Shown here piece by piece: positions 46,414 to 56,129 of a stretch of DNA of 59,546 bases. The first letter of the stretch is position 1. The number at the start of each line of letters is the position of its first letter. The stretch lies in the NCBI RefSeq assembly GCF_900103415.1, contig NZ_FMXB01000020.1:1-59546 (forward strand), given 5' to 3'. The notes beneath the pieces are model-generated. The model did not search any database. It had not been told where the DNA came from and saw only the letters and a program-made list of their open reading frames with translations. The stretch is from Methanobrevibacter millerae (lineage in GTDB: Archaea > Methanobacteriota > Methanobacteria > Methanobacteriales > Methanobacteriaceae). A program made the translations under genes and the position numbers.

Positions 46414-48384
46414 TCATTGATTTTTGAGTTTTTTGGTGTTTTCCTTTATGATGCGATAGATGCTTTCGGCTCCGATAATCTCGTCTGAGGAAACGTCCCA
46501 GCTTGACGGATATAAAATAAACGGCTTTGACTGGTCTCCTCCGATTCCACCGTGGCTTCCAACAAGCTCTTCGAATGCGCAGACTTCATCGGCCTCGGCA
46601 TCATAGAAGCTGTTTACCAGAATGTCAGGGGTGTGCTCAAAGGAGCTGTTTCTTCTAAGGTGCCTTGCGGCATTCTTTCCGAAGCCTTCAAGAGGATTTT
46701 CGCCTTCGATCTCATCAGTATCTAAATAATAGATTCCGTTCTTTCCTATTGCCATGTCGCCGTTTTCGCTTGAACGCACAAGAATAAAGCCGACGTATTC
46801 GTTTTCGATGATTCCTGGTATCAATTCAGGAAACAGCGCATTAATCTCTTCGTAGGTCAGCCTTTTGGTCCATCTGGTCAAATAAATCATTCCCAGGTTT
46901 CCTGAAGCAAGAACGATAACGTCTGAATCGGTCAGTTCTCCCTCTGCATCATCATCGTTCGCATCTCTCAAGTTGCTTATGGTTTTAATCAATGGAACGA
47001 AGTTCTGAGCCTGTTTCTCGTCGGATGAGAGGTTTGCGTAAATTGACATGTCATTCGGAAGCAGTGACTTTACAAGCTCCTCAAGGGATTCGCCGTTTCT
47101 CTGGGTGAAGGTTGCCCCGTTTGTCTGTCCGTGGTCTGACTGGATTACGAACTGGTACGGCCTTGGGGAATATACGCTTGCGCCGATGAGGCGTTTAATC
47201 TGTCTGTCCATGTCCTTAAGGGCATTGAATGCGTCGCTGTCACGGACTCCTGAGTGGTGGGCAATCTCGTCATATCCGAGGTATGTTGAATATGCGATGT
47301 CGACCTCTCCGACCATCATATCCCCGATTAGGGTTGAAGTGTTTATCTCACGCATGTAAACGTTGGTTCCGGCCCTTGTCGGGATATACAGAATTCCCCT
47401 TTTGATTCTCGGGCGGATATCGCGCACTTTGTGCATTATCTGGGAATATATTTCATGTCCCATGTCGGCAAATAGCAGGAAAACGATATATGCGAAATAG
47501 CTCGGATTTGAAAATACGGAATACCATGACTTGTTGAAGAGCTTTCTGACTTGTGTGATTTTACTGAATGTGAATATGACGTTGTCGGTATCTCCTGAAA
47601 AGAGATTTGATCTGCTTGCGCCGTTATCCACAAGAAGTCCGTCCCCGTTTGAAATTCTCTCTTCAAGAACCTTGACTTTGCTTACTCCTGAGCACTGCAT
47701 CATCTGGTTGTCGTTTGACTTTTCAATCCATCTGAAAGCAGTGATGCCCTCGTTGTTTCCGTGAAGTATTCCTGCCTGGCTTGCGCCGGTCTGTGATGAG
47801 AGGTCGGTTTCCCACTCCCTTAACGTGTGGGATTTTGAATCGATGAGCTCTTTCGTGGCAGGCATCAATCCCTTTTCAAGGGCTTCATTTAAAACGCTGT
47901 GTGCAAGACCGTCGATTTCAATGACAATCACGCCAGGATATTTCTTGGCATCTTTCGGCCTTTTTCTTAATGCGTCCCTTATTACGGACCTGTAATATGA
48001 TGAATCGTCATCTATGGTTACGATTGCAGAAAGAATAGTGGTTACGGCAGCCATGAATATCGGAACTATTATCAATCCCCAATCAGTTATTTCAAAGCCG
48101 AAAATCGGTGCGAAAAGACTCATTATCAGCCCGTTCAATATTAATGATCCTATTCCGAAGGTAATAACCAGAAACGGCATGAATACCCTTGTCAGTATGG
48201 GCCATAATAGGGCATTTATTATACTGATGAAAATTACAAAAAGGGCAATATCGTCAAAATAGCTCACTTTTACTCCTATTCCAAAATAGCATAGGATATA
48301 GAGGGCTATTACTTCTCCTACAAAAATCAGCAAACTTCTCTTTAGGGGTCTTTTCGGCTTGGGGATTTCTCTTTCTTCGGTCAT
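46414..48384 (-). CDS. Holin-like membrane domain fused to alkaline-phosphatase-superfamily phosphodiesterase
   Basis: 656 residues. The first 130 form four helices resembling the 4-TMS phage-holin family (LFVIFISIINALLWPILTRV). The rest is a type I phosphodiesterase/nucleotide pyrophosphatase domain: metal site VIVIEIDGLAHSVL, nucleophile region SSQTGASQAGILHGN, and further ligands in SDHGQTNG and GSHGGIGG. The predicted catalytic domain follows the last helix; sidedness is not determined by sequence alone. It may act on phospho- or nucleotide-linked envelope components. It is a known fusion in archaea and bacteria, with unproven function. Confidence 0.85.
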   Translation of the reverse strand: MTEEREIPKPKRPLKRSLLIFVGEVIALYILCYFGIGVKVSYFDDIALFVIFISIINALLWPILTRVFMPFLVITFGIGSLILNGLIMSLFAPIFGFEITDWGLIIVPIFMAAVTTILSAIVTIDDDSSYYRSVIRDALRKRPKDAKKYPGVIVIEIDGLAHSVLNEALEKGLMPATKELIDSKSHTLREWETDLSSQTGASQAGILHGNNEGITAFRWIEKSNDNQMMQCSGVSKVKVLEERISNGDGLLVDNGASRSNLFSGDTDNVIFTFSKITQVRKLFNKSWYSVFSNPSYFAYIVFLLFADMGHEIYSQIMHKVRDIRPRIKRGILYIPTRAGTNVYMREINTSTLIGDMMVGEVDIAYSTYLGYDEIAHHSGVRDSDAFNALKDMDRQIKRLIGASVYSPRPYQFVIQSDHGQTNGATFTQRNGESLEELVKSLLPNDMSIYANLSSDEKQAQNFVPLIKTISNLRDANDDDAEGELTDSDVIVLASGNLGMIYLTRWTKRLTYEEINALFPELIPGIIENEYVGFILVRSSENGDMAIGKNGIYYLDTDEIEGENPLEGFGKNAARHLRRNSSFEHTPDILVNSFYDAEADEVCAFEELVGSHGGIGGDQSKPFILYPSSWDVSSDEIIGAESIYRIIKENTKKLKNQ

Positions 48385-48510
48385 GATAATTATTTATAAT
48401 CAATTTTAATAATATTCTTTTGTATTAATTAGGCAAATATAAATAATATTGGAACATAATTTTAATTAATAACTTACTTTGTAAGTTTAATATTTATTCG
48501 AGGTTAAATG

Positions 48511-49482
48511 ATGGTAAGTGTAAACTTAGAAGCTAAAAAAACCGTAGATGTAATGATTGAAAAAGCAGATGCATTAAACATCGCAGTATCAACTTTAGAA
48601 AACGGCGCTACCGTTTTGGATTGTGGTGTAAATGTAGATGGAAGTTTTAAGGCAGGCGAACTTTATACTAAAGTCTGTCTGGGTGGACTCGCAGACGTCG
48701 GAATCTCAATTCCTGGCGACTTGTCTGAAAAATTCGCTCTTCCTTCCGTAAAAATCAAAACGGACTCACCTTCCATTTCAACATTAGGTTCACAAAAGGC
48801 CGGATGGTCTGTAAGCGTAGGAGATTTCTTTGCATTGGGTTCAGGTCCTGCACGTGCAATCGCACTCAAGCCTGCAGAAACCTATGAGGAAATCGGATAC
48901 GAAGACAAGGATGCCGATTTGGCCATTTTAACATTGGAAGCTGACGTACTTCCTGGCGAAGACGTGGCACAATACATTGCCGATGAATGTGACGTTGACG
49001 TTAAAAACGTTTATCTTTTAGTTGCTCCAACTTCCTCCCTTGTAGGATCCATCCAGATTTCAGGAAGGGTTGTTGAAAACGGTACCTACAAGATGCTTGA
49101 AGCAATCAAGTTTGACGTAACCAAGGTAAAACACGCTGCAGGTATCGCTCCTATCGCACCGGTAGACCCTGACGGACTCAAGGCAATGGGAAAAACCAAC
49201 GACGCCGTTTTATTCGGTGGAAGAACCTACTACTATGTTGAATCCGATGAAAACGACGATGTCGCTGATGTGGCTGCAAAATTACCATCTTCAGCTGCTG
49301 ACGGATATGGAAAACCATTCTTCGACGTATTTAAGGAAGCTGAATTTGACTTCTACAAAATCGATAAGGGAATGTTCGCTCCAGCAGAAGTCGTCATCAA
49401 CGATTTGACAACCGGTAAGATTTACAAGGAAGGATTCGTAAACGCAGACCTTCTTAAAAAATCCTTCGGCGTAGACGAATAG
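48511..49482 (+). CDS. mch: Methenyltetrahydromethanopterin cyclohydrolase
   Basis: 323 residues, the normal length of Mch. The protein starts MVSVNLEAKKTVDVMIEKAD. The conserved glycine-rich segments LGGLADVGISIPG and GSGPARAI and the C-terminal FDVFKEAEFDFYKIDKGMF are family features. It interconverts methenyl- and formyl-H4MPT in the hydrogenotrophic methanogenesis pathway. ATG 48511 is chosen over 48508 because GAGGT ends 6 nt upstream. It is monocistronic, with a hairpin terminator. Confidence 0.97.
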   Translation: MVSVNLEAKKTVDVMIEKADALNIAVSTLENGATVLDCGVNVDGSFKAGELYTKVCLGGLADVGISIPGDLSEKFALPSVKIKTDSPSISTLGSQKAGWSVSVGDFFALGSGPARAIALKPAETYEEIGYEDKDADLAILTLEADVLPGEDVAQYIADECDVDVKNVYLLVAPTSSLVGSIQISGRVVENGTYKMLEAIKFDVTKVKHAAGIAPIAPVDPDGLKAMGKTNDAVLFGGRTYYYVESDENDDVADVAAKLPSSAADGYGKPFFDVFKEAEFDFYKIDKGMFAPAEVVINDLTTGKIYKEGFVNADLLKKSFGVDE

Positions 49483-49491
49483 ATTTAAAAG

Positions 49492-49518
49492 GCTATCTTT
49501 CATGATAGCTACTTTTTT
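49492..49518 (+). terminator. Hairpin terminator after mch
   Basis: GCTATC (49492-49497) pairs with GATAGC (49504-49509), followed by a run of seven T. Confidence 0.75.
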
Positions 49519-49620
49519 TACTTTTTTTCATTTGAATTTTGCTTAATTTTATATACCATTAACTTAATATATTATATAATCTCTTTTTGAGAGTGTATAA
49601 TTTAGAAAGGTGTATAAAAT

Positions 49621-50430
49621 ATGCAATTAGGTGAAATTTTTACAGACGCATTAAAATATCCGCTTTCCGACTATAAGAACTGGATGATTGTGGGTGTAGT
49701 GGCAGTATGCTGCGGTCTTCAGGCAGTATTTGCCCAGCTGGGAATATATAACCAGACATTGTATACGGCATTGAGTGCCATTTCACTTGTATTAATCATT
49801 GTATTAATGGGATACGGCCTAAGCGTAATCAAGGAAGCGATAGATTTTGAAGATGAAATCCCTGCCTTTGACTGGGTAAAGAACTTCGTTGACGGCATCA
49901 AGTATATTGTCGTGGCTTTTGTATACTTCATCATTCCGATGATTATCGTTTCAATAATAGGCATTTTGATTTGCGGAGTTCCGCTTTCACAGATTTTAAC
50001 TGAAAGCAACATTCAGAAATTCGCTGCCTTAAACGGCACCGTAACCCAGGCGGACGTCCTAAGCATTGCTCCTCAGGGCCTATGGAACTCACTATTTGCG
50101 GCCATTGCAGTTACCGCAATCATTGCAATCGTATTCTTTATCGCATTTGCAATTTTCGAATACATTGCAGTCTGCAGGCTGGCCAAATATGACAGTTTGG
50201 GAGAAGCCTTCAGGGTCAGGGAAATCTATTCAGACATAAGAGAAATAGGCATTTTAAAAATCATAGCATATCTTATCATTGCAATCTTAATCTCAAGCAT
50301 TGCAGGAATGATCTGCGCATTCATAACCGCCATACCTTATGTGGGAATAATCATAGCCGCTCTGGTCGGATATTCATTCATTTTCCTGTTCAACAACAGG
50401 GCATTAGGTTTACTCTACTCAGATGTATAA
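49621..50430 (+). CDS. DUF4013 polytopic membrane protein
   Basis: 269 residues with about six predicted helices, the pattern of DUF4013 proteins common in Methanobrevibacter. It begins MQLGEIFTDALKYPLSDYKN, the recurring DUF4013 lead, and has a GxxxGxx-rich final helix pair. The function is unknown. AAAGGTG precedes the ATG as ribosome site; a long T tract after the stop probably terminates. Confidence 0.85.
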   Translation: MQLGEIFTDALKYPLSDYKNWMIVGVVAVCCGLQAVFAQLGIYNQTLYTALSAISLVLIIVLMGYGLSVIKEAIDFEDEIPAFDWVKNFVDGIKYIVVAFVYFIIPMIIVSIIGILICGVPLSQILTESNIQKFAALNGTVTQADVLSIAPQGLWNSLFAAIAVTAIIAIVFFIAFAIFEYIAVCRLAKYDSLGEAFRVREIYSDIREIGILKIIAYLIIAILISSIAGMICAFITAIPYVGIIIAALVGYSFIFLFNNRALGLLYSDV

Positions 50431-50479
50431 ACCTAATTCTTTTTTTTTTATTTTTTAGAAATCTTTATTTACTTTTTTT

Positions 50480-51043
50480 GTGAAATATCTATATATGAAG
50501 GGGATTGAAAAGCTCACTGCCGACGTTGACGTCGGGGAGTTTATTGAAAGCTATGTGGATATTGAAAGGTTTGAGGGCCTTTGTGAGGAATGTGACAATT
50601 ACGGCAAAAACTGGAACTGTCCTCCTTTTGACTTTGACGTTATGGACGTGTGGAATTCATATGATAAACTGAAGGTAATTGCCTTCAAGATGATTTTTGA
50701 CGATGAGGAAATCGCAAACGAATTTTCCGACAAGGAGCTTGAATTCGTTTTAAAGCGCCTTGAGCGTATGAAGGTCAAGCTGATGAACGACATTTACGTT
50801 TTGGAGAATGAGGACTCTATGGGATTGTTTTTGGGAAACTGCAATCTGTGCATGAAATGCACCCGAGAGTTCGGCATGCCATGCAAGATGCCGTTCAAGA
50901 TGAGATACTCCATAGAATCCCTTGGCGGAAACGTGGACAAGCTAATTGAGGATGTCTTCGGCTTGAAAATACTTTACGCTGAAAACGGTCATCTTCCGGA
51001 GTACATGATATTTGTCGGCGGACTGCTGTACGGGAAAAAATAA
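50480..51043 (+). CDS. DUF2284 cysteine-rich metal-binding protein
   Basis: 187 residues. Cysteines in LCEECDNYGKNWNCPPF and in NCNLCMKCTREFGMPCKMP form two clusters typical of DUF2284 proteins, which are thought to bind metal or an Fe-S centre. It is cytoplasmic. The start is GTG 50480 by longest frame; ATG 50495 is an alternative. The role is unknown. Confidence 0.85.
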   Translation: MKYLYMKGIEKLTADVDVGEFIESYVDIERFEGLCEECDNYGKNWNCPPFDFDVMDVWNSYDKLKVIAFKMIFDDEEIANEFSDKELEFVLKRLERMKVKLMNDIYVLENEDSMGLFLGNCNLCMKCTREFGMPCKMPFKMRYSIESLGGNVDKLIEDVFGLKILYAENGHLPEYMIFVGGLLYGKK

Positions 51044-51380
51044 TATCTTTTCCTTAATTTTTATTAACATTCTAATTTATGGAAATTTTCTTATTTAACT
51101 GTATCAGATATCTACTTTTTTGCTTTAAAAAATCAATAATATCGGTTAAAATCTTATCATTTTTGATATTTTTTAAAATCCATGTGGGGAATTGCTAATT
51201 ATTTATTCAAATGTGATTTATTTTTGAAGTGATTATTTCGATTTGATTCTATGATTTTAATTTTTGCTAATCAAAAATCGTTTTAAATGTGAAATTAATG
51301 TATGATTTTCAGTTTTATCGGATTTTTTCTAGTCAAAAATCTTTTTATATAGGATTTACATATATAATAATGGTGATAAA
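51044..51380. promoter_or_regulatory. AT-rich region upstream of npdG with a repeated 22-bp element
   Basis: 337 bp without a gene. CTAATCAAAAATCGTTTT at 51267 and CTAGTCAAAAATCTTTTT at 51329 are direct repeats 62 bp apart. The second is part of a perfect inverted repeat, GATTTTT (51321-51327) with AAAAATC. Candidate regulator sites; no known motif was recognised. Confidence 0.45.
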
Positions 51381-52061
51381 ATGATAGTTAGTATTATTGG
51401 CGGAACCGGACCTCAGGGTCTTGGAATTGGTGAAAGATTAGCAATTGCAGGTGTTGACGTCATTATAGGTTCCAGAAAAGAAGAAAAAGCATTAGATGTT
51501 GTAGAACAAGCTAAAAAAGATTTAGCTGACTATGATTTATCCAACATGAAAGGAATGGCAAACGAAGATGCGGCAAAAGAAGGTGACGTATTGATTATCA
51601 CCGTGCCGCTGGCTGCACAGAAACCAACAGTTGAAGGTATCAAGGAATTCTGTAAGGATAAAATCGTTATGGATGCAACCGTACCTTTAGAAACAGCTAT
51701 TGGCGGAAAACCATTCAGGTTCATCGATTTGATGGAAGGATCAGCTGCCGAAAGAACCGCTTCAATCCTTGACGGAACAGGCGCCAAAGTAATCTGCGCA
51801 TTCTGTAACATTTCAAACTCTCACCTGTCAAACATCCCTGAAGACATTGACTGTGACTGTCTGATTGCAGGTGACGACAAGCAGTCCAAGGAAGTTGCAG
51901 CCGAAATCATCAACAAGATTCCTGGAGTCAAGACAATTGACTGCGGTATCCTTGAAAAGGCACGCATCATCGAAAAGATCACTCCACTGCTTATCGGATT
52001 GAACATCAAATACAAATCCCATTACGGCGGATTAAGAATTACTGGAATTAACTTTGAATAA
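51381..52061 (+). CDS. npdG: F420-dependent NADP reductase
   Basis: 226 residues, the size of Fno/NpdG. The N-terminal IIGGTGPQGLGIGERLA is the NADP-binding Rossmann loop, IGSRKEEKA holds the basic residues that contact the NADP phosphate, and KSHYGGLRITGI ends the protein as in known Fno enzymes. It moves hydride between F420H2 and NADP+, supplying NADPH for biosynthesis. GGTGAT lies 5 nt before the ATG. Confidence 0.96.
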   Translation: MIVSIIGGTGPQGLGIGERLAIAGVDVIIGSRKEEKALDVVEQAKKDLADYDLSNMKGMANEDAAKEGDVLIITVPLAAQKPTVEGIKEFCKDKIVMDATVPLETAIGGKPFRFIDLMEGSAAERTASILDGTGAKVICAFCNISNSHLSNIPEDIDCDCLIAGDDKQSKEVAAEIINKIPGVKTIDCGILEKARIIEKITPLLIGLNIKYKSHYGGLRITGINFE

Positions 52062-52090
52062 TTCTACTCTTTTTTTATTTTTTAGATAAA

Positions 52091-52579
52091 ATGGATGAAC
52101 TGGAAGCTTTAATTGGCAAATCCGTTAATGACATTGATTCGGATATATTGAAAGCCCTTGAAAACGTAGGCTTTAAAGTCGGCGTTCTGGAATATAAGTA
52201 TAAGAACTGCGGCGTTCGCTATCCGGTTGAATCATTCATATTAGCCAGCATTGATTTTAATGATTTGATATCCTTTGATGATTTGTTTGGCTTTGAGAAA
52301 TTATTTATTTTCTGGCATTTCAATGAAGTAATTACTGATTTTGAGATTTATGACATTACCTCTGAAATTGATGTTTTGAAAAGGGATTACGGGCTGATTG
52401 AAATGAAGATTTTAAATGACGAGGCTCACAATATCCGCTCCGGTGACACTGAATTTCTGGGTGCAAAAAGATTGAATGAAACGGTTCTGATTAATGGCAG
52501 AAAAGCCAATAAGCGAGAATTCGTTTTGAAAAAGAAGTACCTGCAGAAGATACTTAATCAAATAGCATATTTTTATTAA
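52091..52579 (+). CDS. Hypothetical protein
   Basis: 162 residues, not recognised. No signal peptide or membrane helix. The N-terminus is acidic (DELEALIGKSVNDIDSDILK), the middle rich in aromatic and acidic residues (FDDLFGFEKLFIFWHFNE), and the C-terminus basic (KANKREFVLKKKYLQKI). It starts 29 bp after npdG, with T-rich sequence between, so co-transcription is uncertain. Frame length and codon use suggest a real gene. Confidence 0.65.
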   Translation: MDELEALIGKSVNDIDSDILKALENVGFKVGVLEYKYKNCGVRYPVESFILASIDFNDLISFDDLFGFEKLFIFWHFNEVITDFEIYDITSEIDVLKRDYGLIEMKILNDEAHNIRSGDTEFLGAKRLNETVLINGRKANKREFVLKKKYLQKILNQIAYFY

Positions 52580-52608
52580 AAATAATTAAAAAAAGATAAA
52601 AAGGGAAA

Positions 52609-53127
52609 TCATCCAAAATGGAATGCAATGTTTCCCATTAATGCCTGTATAGGTATCTGTAATATATTCATTTGGCTGTTGCTCATTGCAGTGCTTACGG
52701 CATCGCCTCTTGACATTGTTCCCTGAACGTTTGCGCTGCCGGCATATCCGTTATACGCATCGTTTGAACGGATTTTATCAACAATTCCATCGCCGTATAT
52801 CGCATTTGCGGCCTCATTGTTGATTCCGACAATCAGATGAGGTCTGAAATGGTATGTATATTCCATAATGTCACGGGCAGCTCCATAAGGGTCATCCGGA
52901 TGGTCGTCATGAATGTTGTGCAGTGTTTCGCCCTGAGCATTGACTGAACTTCCAGGATAAATCCATTCGAATCCTGTCATTGAGAACTTTGCGGCCATGT
53001 CAACGCCTCCGGCACCGCCTTCGTCAACGTCCTCTGCAATAACCAGGATAGGGCTTGCAAGTGTTGAAACCATAAATCCTGCAATCAGGACTATTATTAT
53101 CAAAAGAATTAAGGTTATTTTTCTCAT
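52609..53127 (-). CDS. Exported or membrane-anchored hypothetical protein
   Basis: 172 residues. An N-terminal helix (ITLILLIIIVLIAGFMVSTL) serves as signal anchor or signal peptide. The mature part has a His/Asp-rich stretch, HNIHDDHPDDPYGAARDIME, and a Gly/Ala/Ser-rich C-terminus with several helical segments. I do not recognise a family. The acidic/His stretch could bind metal. It is convergent with the 52091 gene, with a 29-bp gap. Confidence 0.7.
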   Translation of the reverse strand: MRKITLILLIIIVLIAGFMVSTLASPILVIAEDVDEGGAGGVDMAAKFSMTGFEWIYPGSSVNAQGETLHNIHDDHPDDPYGAARDIMEYTYHFRPHLIVGINNEAANAIYGDGIVDKIRSNDAYNGYAGSANVQGTMSRGDAVSTAMSNSQMNILQIPIQALMGNIAFHFG

Positions 53128-53192
53128 GGTTAACCTTTATAAGATTTTTATATATTAATAGTTATCTGTTTTTTAGAAATATTCTTTACACA

Positions 53193-53819
53193 TTATTTAA
53201 AGGAATCAAATTCTTTTTGTGCGTTTTCAAAAAAGTATGCCAGATCACGTCCGTGAACGAAGATGTGGCTTACGGTGATTGACACGCTCATCTTAAAGTC
53301 TTCATTAACCTTTCCCCAGGTAATCAGTGGCTGAATCTGGTCCGGATTAAGAACGCAGGTAGTTATTGACTCAAAGTCAACCCACGGTATGCAGGAATAG
53401 TTTGCGATATTGGTAAAGTCCCTTTTTTCCATTTCAAGATGAAATCTTTCCATTTTGCCATTCAAAATGTCTTGTGAAATCTCGCGAACGTAATCGTGCC
53501 ATTCGAATATGTCTGAAAAGCACTGTGGTGTTTTAACCCTCATTTCCTTATACTCCTCTGAGCCTTCAGCCATTATCGGACTTACCGCTTCAAGATAGTC
53601 GTATTCAACGGCTTCATCATTGATTATTCTTCTTTTCAGGTTGGAAACTTTGTTCAGGGCGTTTGAAAGGCATCCCAAAGATAAAATGAAAAATGAATAG
53701 TCATTTTCTTTACACAGTTTCCATAGCTTTTCAACGTCAATTCGTGCAGACATCGTGTATCTTGCGGATTGAAAGTTTTTAAATGGGTTGTTTTCCAGGT
53801 CAAAATCAATCTTTTTCAT
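53193..53819 (-). CDS. Chloramphenicol-acetyltransferase-like protein
   Basis: 208 residues, the size of CAT trimers. The N-terminal FKNFQSARYTMSARIDV and the motif IPWVDFESITT match the CAT fold. The catalytic-site motif, normally HHAVCDG, reads SHIFVHG here: the second histidine is kept but the first is serine and the aspartate is histidine. It may be an acetyltransferase for another substrate or weakly active. Drug resistance should not be assumed. Confidence 0.82.
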   Translation of the reverse strand: MKKIDFDLENNPFKNFQSARYTMSARIDVEKLWKLCKENDYSFFILSLGCLSNALNKVSNLKRRIINDEAVEYDYLEAVSPIMAEGSEEYKEMRVKTPQCFSDIFEWHDYVREISQDILNGKMERFHLEMEKRDFTNIANYSCIPWVDFESITTCVLNPDQIQPLITWGKVNEDFKMSVSITVSHIFVHGRDLAYFFENAQKEFDSFK

Positions 53820-53895
53820 AATAAATACCTTAATTATTTATATGTTCAACTGATATATTATATATTGTTTATTTATTTAATAGGATCATGTTAAT

Positions 53896-55227
53896 ATGAA
53901 AGTAGTAATTGTCGGTGGAGGAGCTGGAGGAATCTCCACAGCTTCAAATATTCGTAAGATTGATAAAGATTGTGAAATCGTTGTATTGACAAGAGATGAT
54001 AAGGTCGCATACTCTCCATGCGCCATTCCGTACGTCCTGTCCGGAACAATCAAATCTTTTGATGATATTATAATGAGAACTCCTGAAGACTATAAGGCCA
54101 AAAACATTGATGTCATAACCGAAGTGGAAGTTACGGCAGTTGACAGTGACGAAAAGACCGTAACCTATGAAGGTAAATCAGAATCAAAAACCATTAATTA
54201 TGACAAGCTTGTTTTGGCTACCGGTGGTAAACCGTTCGTTCCTCCAATGGACGGAGTTGAACTGGACGGCGTCTATCAAATCAGAAACATTGAAGACGGT
54301 AAAAGGGTTCAAAATGCAATGAAAGATGCCAAAAGTGCAATTGTAACCGGTGCAGGTTTAATCGGTATTGAAATCGCATTCGCATTGATGAAACAAGGCC
54401 TGAACGTTACCCTAAGTGAAATGATGCCTCAAATCGTGCCTAGGTCTCTGGACAAGGACATGTCCGACATTTTAGTGAAATACCTTGAAATGGAAGGCAT
54501 CAACGTCGTTTTGGGAAAACCAATCACCAAATTAATCGGTGAAGGCAAAGTCGAAAAGGCATGCTTCGGAGACGAGGAGCTAATCGACGCAGACATGGTC
54601 ATTCTCGCTACCGGTGTAAGAGCAGAGCTTGAGCTTGCAAGAATGGCAGGATGCGAAATCGGAAGATGGGCAATACTTGTAAACGACAGGATGGAAACCT
54701 CAGTTGAAGATGTCTATGCCGTCGGAGACTGCGTAGAGTCAAAAGACCTCATCTTAGGTTCAAACACCATTTCCCAGTTAGGTACCACTGCAGTCAGGGA
54801 ATCAAAGACATTGGCCCGTACGATATGCGACAAGAAATCAAAATTCAATCCTGTACTCAACTCCATGGTTTCCAAGGTAGGAAAACTGGAATTCGGTGCG
54901 GTCGGATACACCACCAGCTTTGCCCAGCAGAACAGAATCAGGCCTGTTGTGCAGAAGGTCGAGGCCCTTACGAGGGCACGCTACTATCCTAACGCAAAAC
55001 CAATGGACATCAAGGTTATCTGTGACGGAAACGGAACCATCATAGGTTGTCAGATAATAGCTGAAGAAAGGGTAGCCGAAAGAATCGATACCATGACTTT
55101 AGCCATTACGGAAGGCCTTACATGCTTTGACCTGTCAAACATGGAATTCGCCTACGCACCGCCTGTATCAATGGTTACCGATCCTTTAATCCTTGCAGTT
55201 GAAGAGGTAAGCAAAAAATTCAATTAA
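53896..55227 (+). CDS. FAD-dependent pyridine nucleotide-disulfide oxidoreductase, CoA-disulfide reductase/NADH oxidase type
   Basis: 443 residues. The N-terminal FAD loop is GGGAGGISTASNIR, and the redox Cys42 lies in VAYSPCAIPYVLSG, the single-cysteine site of CoA-disulfide reductases and NADH oxidases. The second nucleotide loop is GAGLIGIEIAFAL, and YAVGDCVE closes the FAD site. It probably reduces CoA disulfide, polysulfide or oxygen. An Mrp/NBP35 gene begins 23 bp downstream, suggesting an operon. Confidence 0.92.
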   Translation: MKVVIVGGGAGGISTASNIRKIDKDCEIVVLTRDDKVAYSPCAIPYVLSGTIKSFDDIIMRTPEDYKAKNIDVITEVEVTAVDSDEKTVTYEGKSESKTINYDKLVLATGGKPFVPPMDGVELDGVYQIRNIEDGKRVQNAMKDAKSAIVTGAGLIGIEIAFALMKQGLNVTLSEMMPQIVPRSLDKDMSDILVKYLEMEGINVVLGKPITKLIGEGKVEKACFGDEELIDADMVILATGVRAELELARMAGCEIGRWAILVNDRMETSVEDVYAVGDCVESKDLILGSNTISQLGTTAVRESKTLARTICDKKSKFNPVLNSMVSKVGKLEFGAVGYTTSFAQQNRIRPVVQKVEALTRARYYPNAKPMDIKVICDGNGTIIGCQIIAEERVAERIDTMTLAITEGLTCFDLSNMEFAYAPPVSMVTDPLILAVEEVSKKFN

Positions 55228-55250
55228 ATATTATATGGGAGATGAGAAAA

Positions 55251-56129
55251 ATGGCAGAAAATCAACATCATGGTCATCACGGTCACGGGGGCGAAATGAC
55301 TCCCGAACAGCAAAAGCAGATGATTGAACAGGAAATCAAATTGGCAAGAAACTTAGGCCAAATCAAGTATAAAATAGCCGTTATGAGCGGAAAGGGCGGT
55401 GTCGGAAAATCCACTGTTGCTGCAAACCTTGCCGAAACCTTCCAGAAACTGGGTTATTCCGTAGGAATATTGGATGCGGACATTCACGGACCTAACATTC
55501 CTAAAATGCTTGGTCTTGAAGGAGAACAGCTATATGTCAACCAGAACCACAATATGATTCCTGTAGAGGCTCCAAGCGGACTTAAGGTAATGTCAATGGC
55601 GTTCATGCTCGACAGCATCGACACTCCAATCATCTGGAGAGGACCTCAAAAGTCAGGATCCATCAAGCAGTTAATCGCTGAAGTCGAATGGGGACCTTTA
55701 GACTTTTTATTTATCGATAACCCGCCTGGAACAGGAGACGAGCCTTTAACTGTGCTTCAGACCATTCCTAATATCGATGCGGTAATAATGGTAACCACTC
55801 CAAACGTCGTTTCACAGGAAGACGTATTGAAATGCGTCAAGATGGTCAATATGCTCAACGTTGAAAACATAGGCCTTATCGAGAACATGGCATACTACAT
55901 ATGTCCTCACTGCGGCGAAAAGCTCAACGTATTCGGTGAAGGTGACGGAGAATCATTTTCCAAAGAAATGGAAATCAATTATTTCGGTGACTTGCCGTTA
56001 ACTGAAAAGGTAAGTGACTCACCAAACCAAGACGGAGTCGTTTCAACCCTCGACCCGGACGGAGAAGTCTCAAAAAGATTCGTTGAAATTGCAAACGCCA
56101 TAAAGGAAGCTTTCCTTAAAGAAGAGTAA
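55251..56129 (+). CDS. Mrp/NBP35 (ApbC) family Fe-S cluster carrier ATPase
   Basis: About 292 residues. A His-rich N-terminus (HHGHHGHGG) precedes the deviant P-loop SGKGGVGKSTVAANL and the switch VMSMAF. The C-terminal CPHC motif (residues about 221-224) is the cluster-binding pair. The family assembles and transfers Fe-S clusters. ATG 55251 is preferred over 55242 because GGGAGATGA is the ribosome site. The His-rich extension may bind metal. It overlaps the convergent 56116 gene by 14 bp. Confidence 0.94.
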   Translation: MAENQHHGHHGHGGEMTPEQQKQMIEQEIKLARNLGQIKYKIAVMSGKGGVGKSTVAANLAETFQKLGYSVGILDADIHGPNIPKMLGLEGEQLYVNQNHNMIPVEAPSGLKVMSMAFMLDSIDTPIIWRGPQKSGSIKQLIAEVEWGPLDFLFIDNPPGTGDEPLTVLQTIPNIDAVIMVTTPNVVSQEDVLKCVKMVNMLNVENIGLIENMAYYICPHCGEKLNVFGEGDGESFSKEMEINYFGDLPLTEKVSDSPNQDGVVSTLDPDGEVSKRFVEIANAIKEAFLKEE

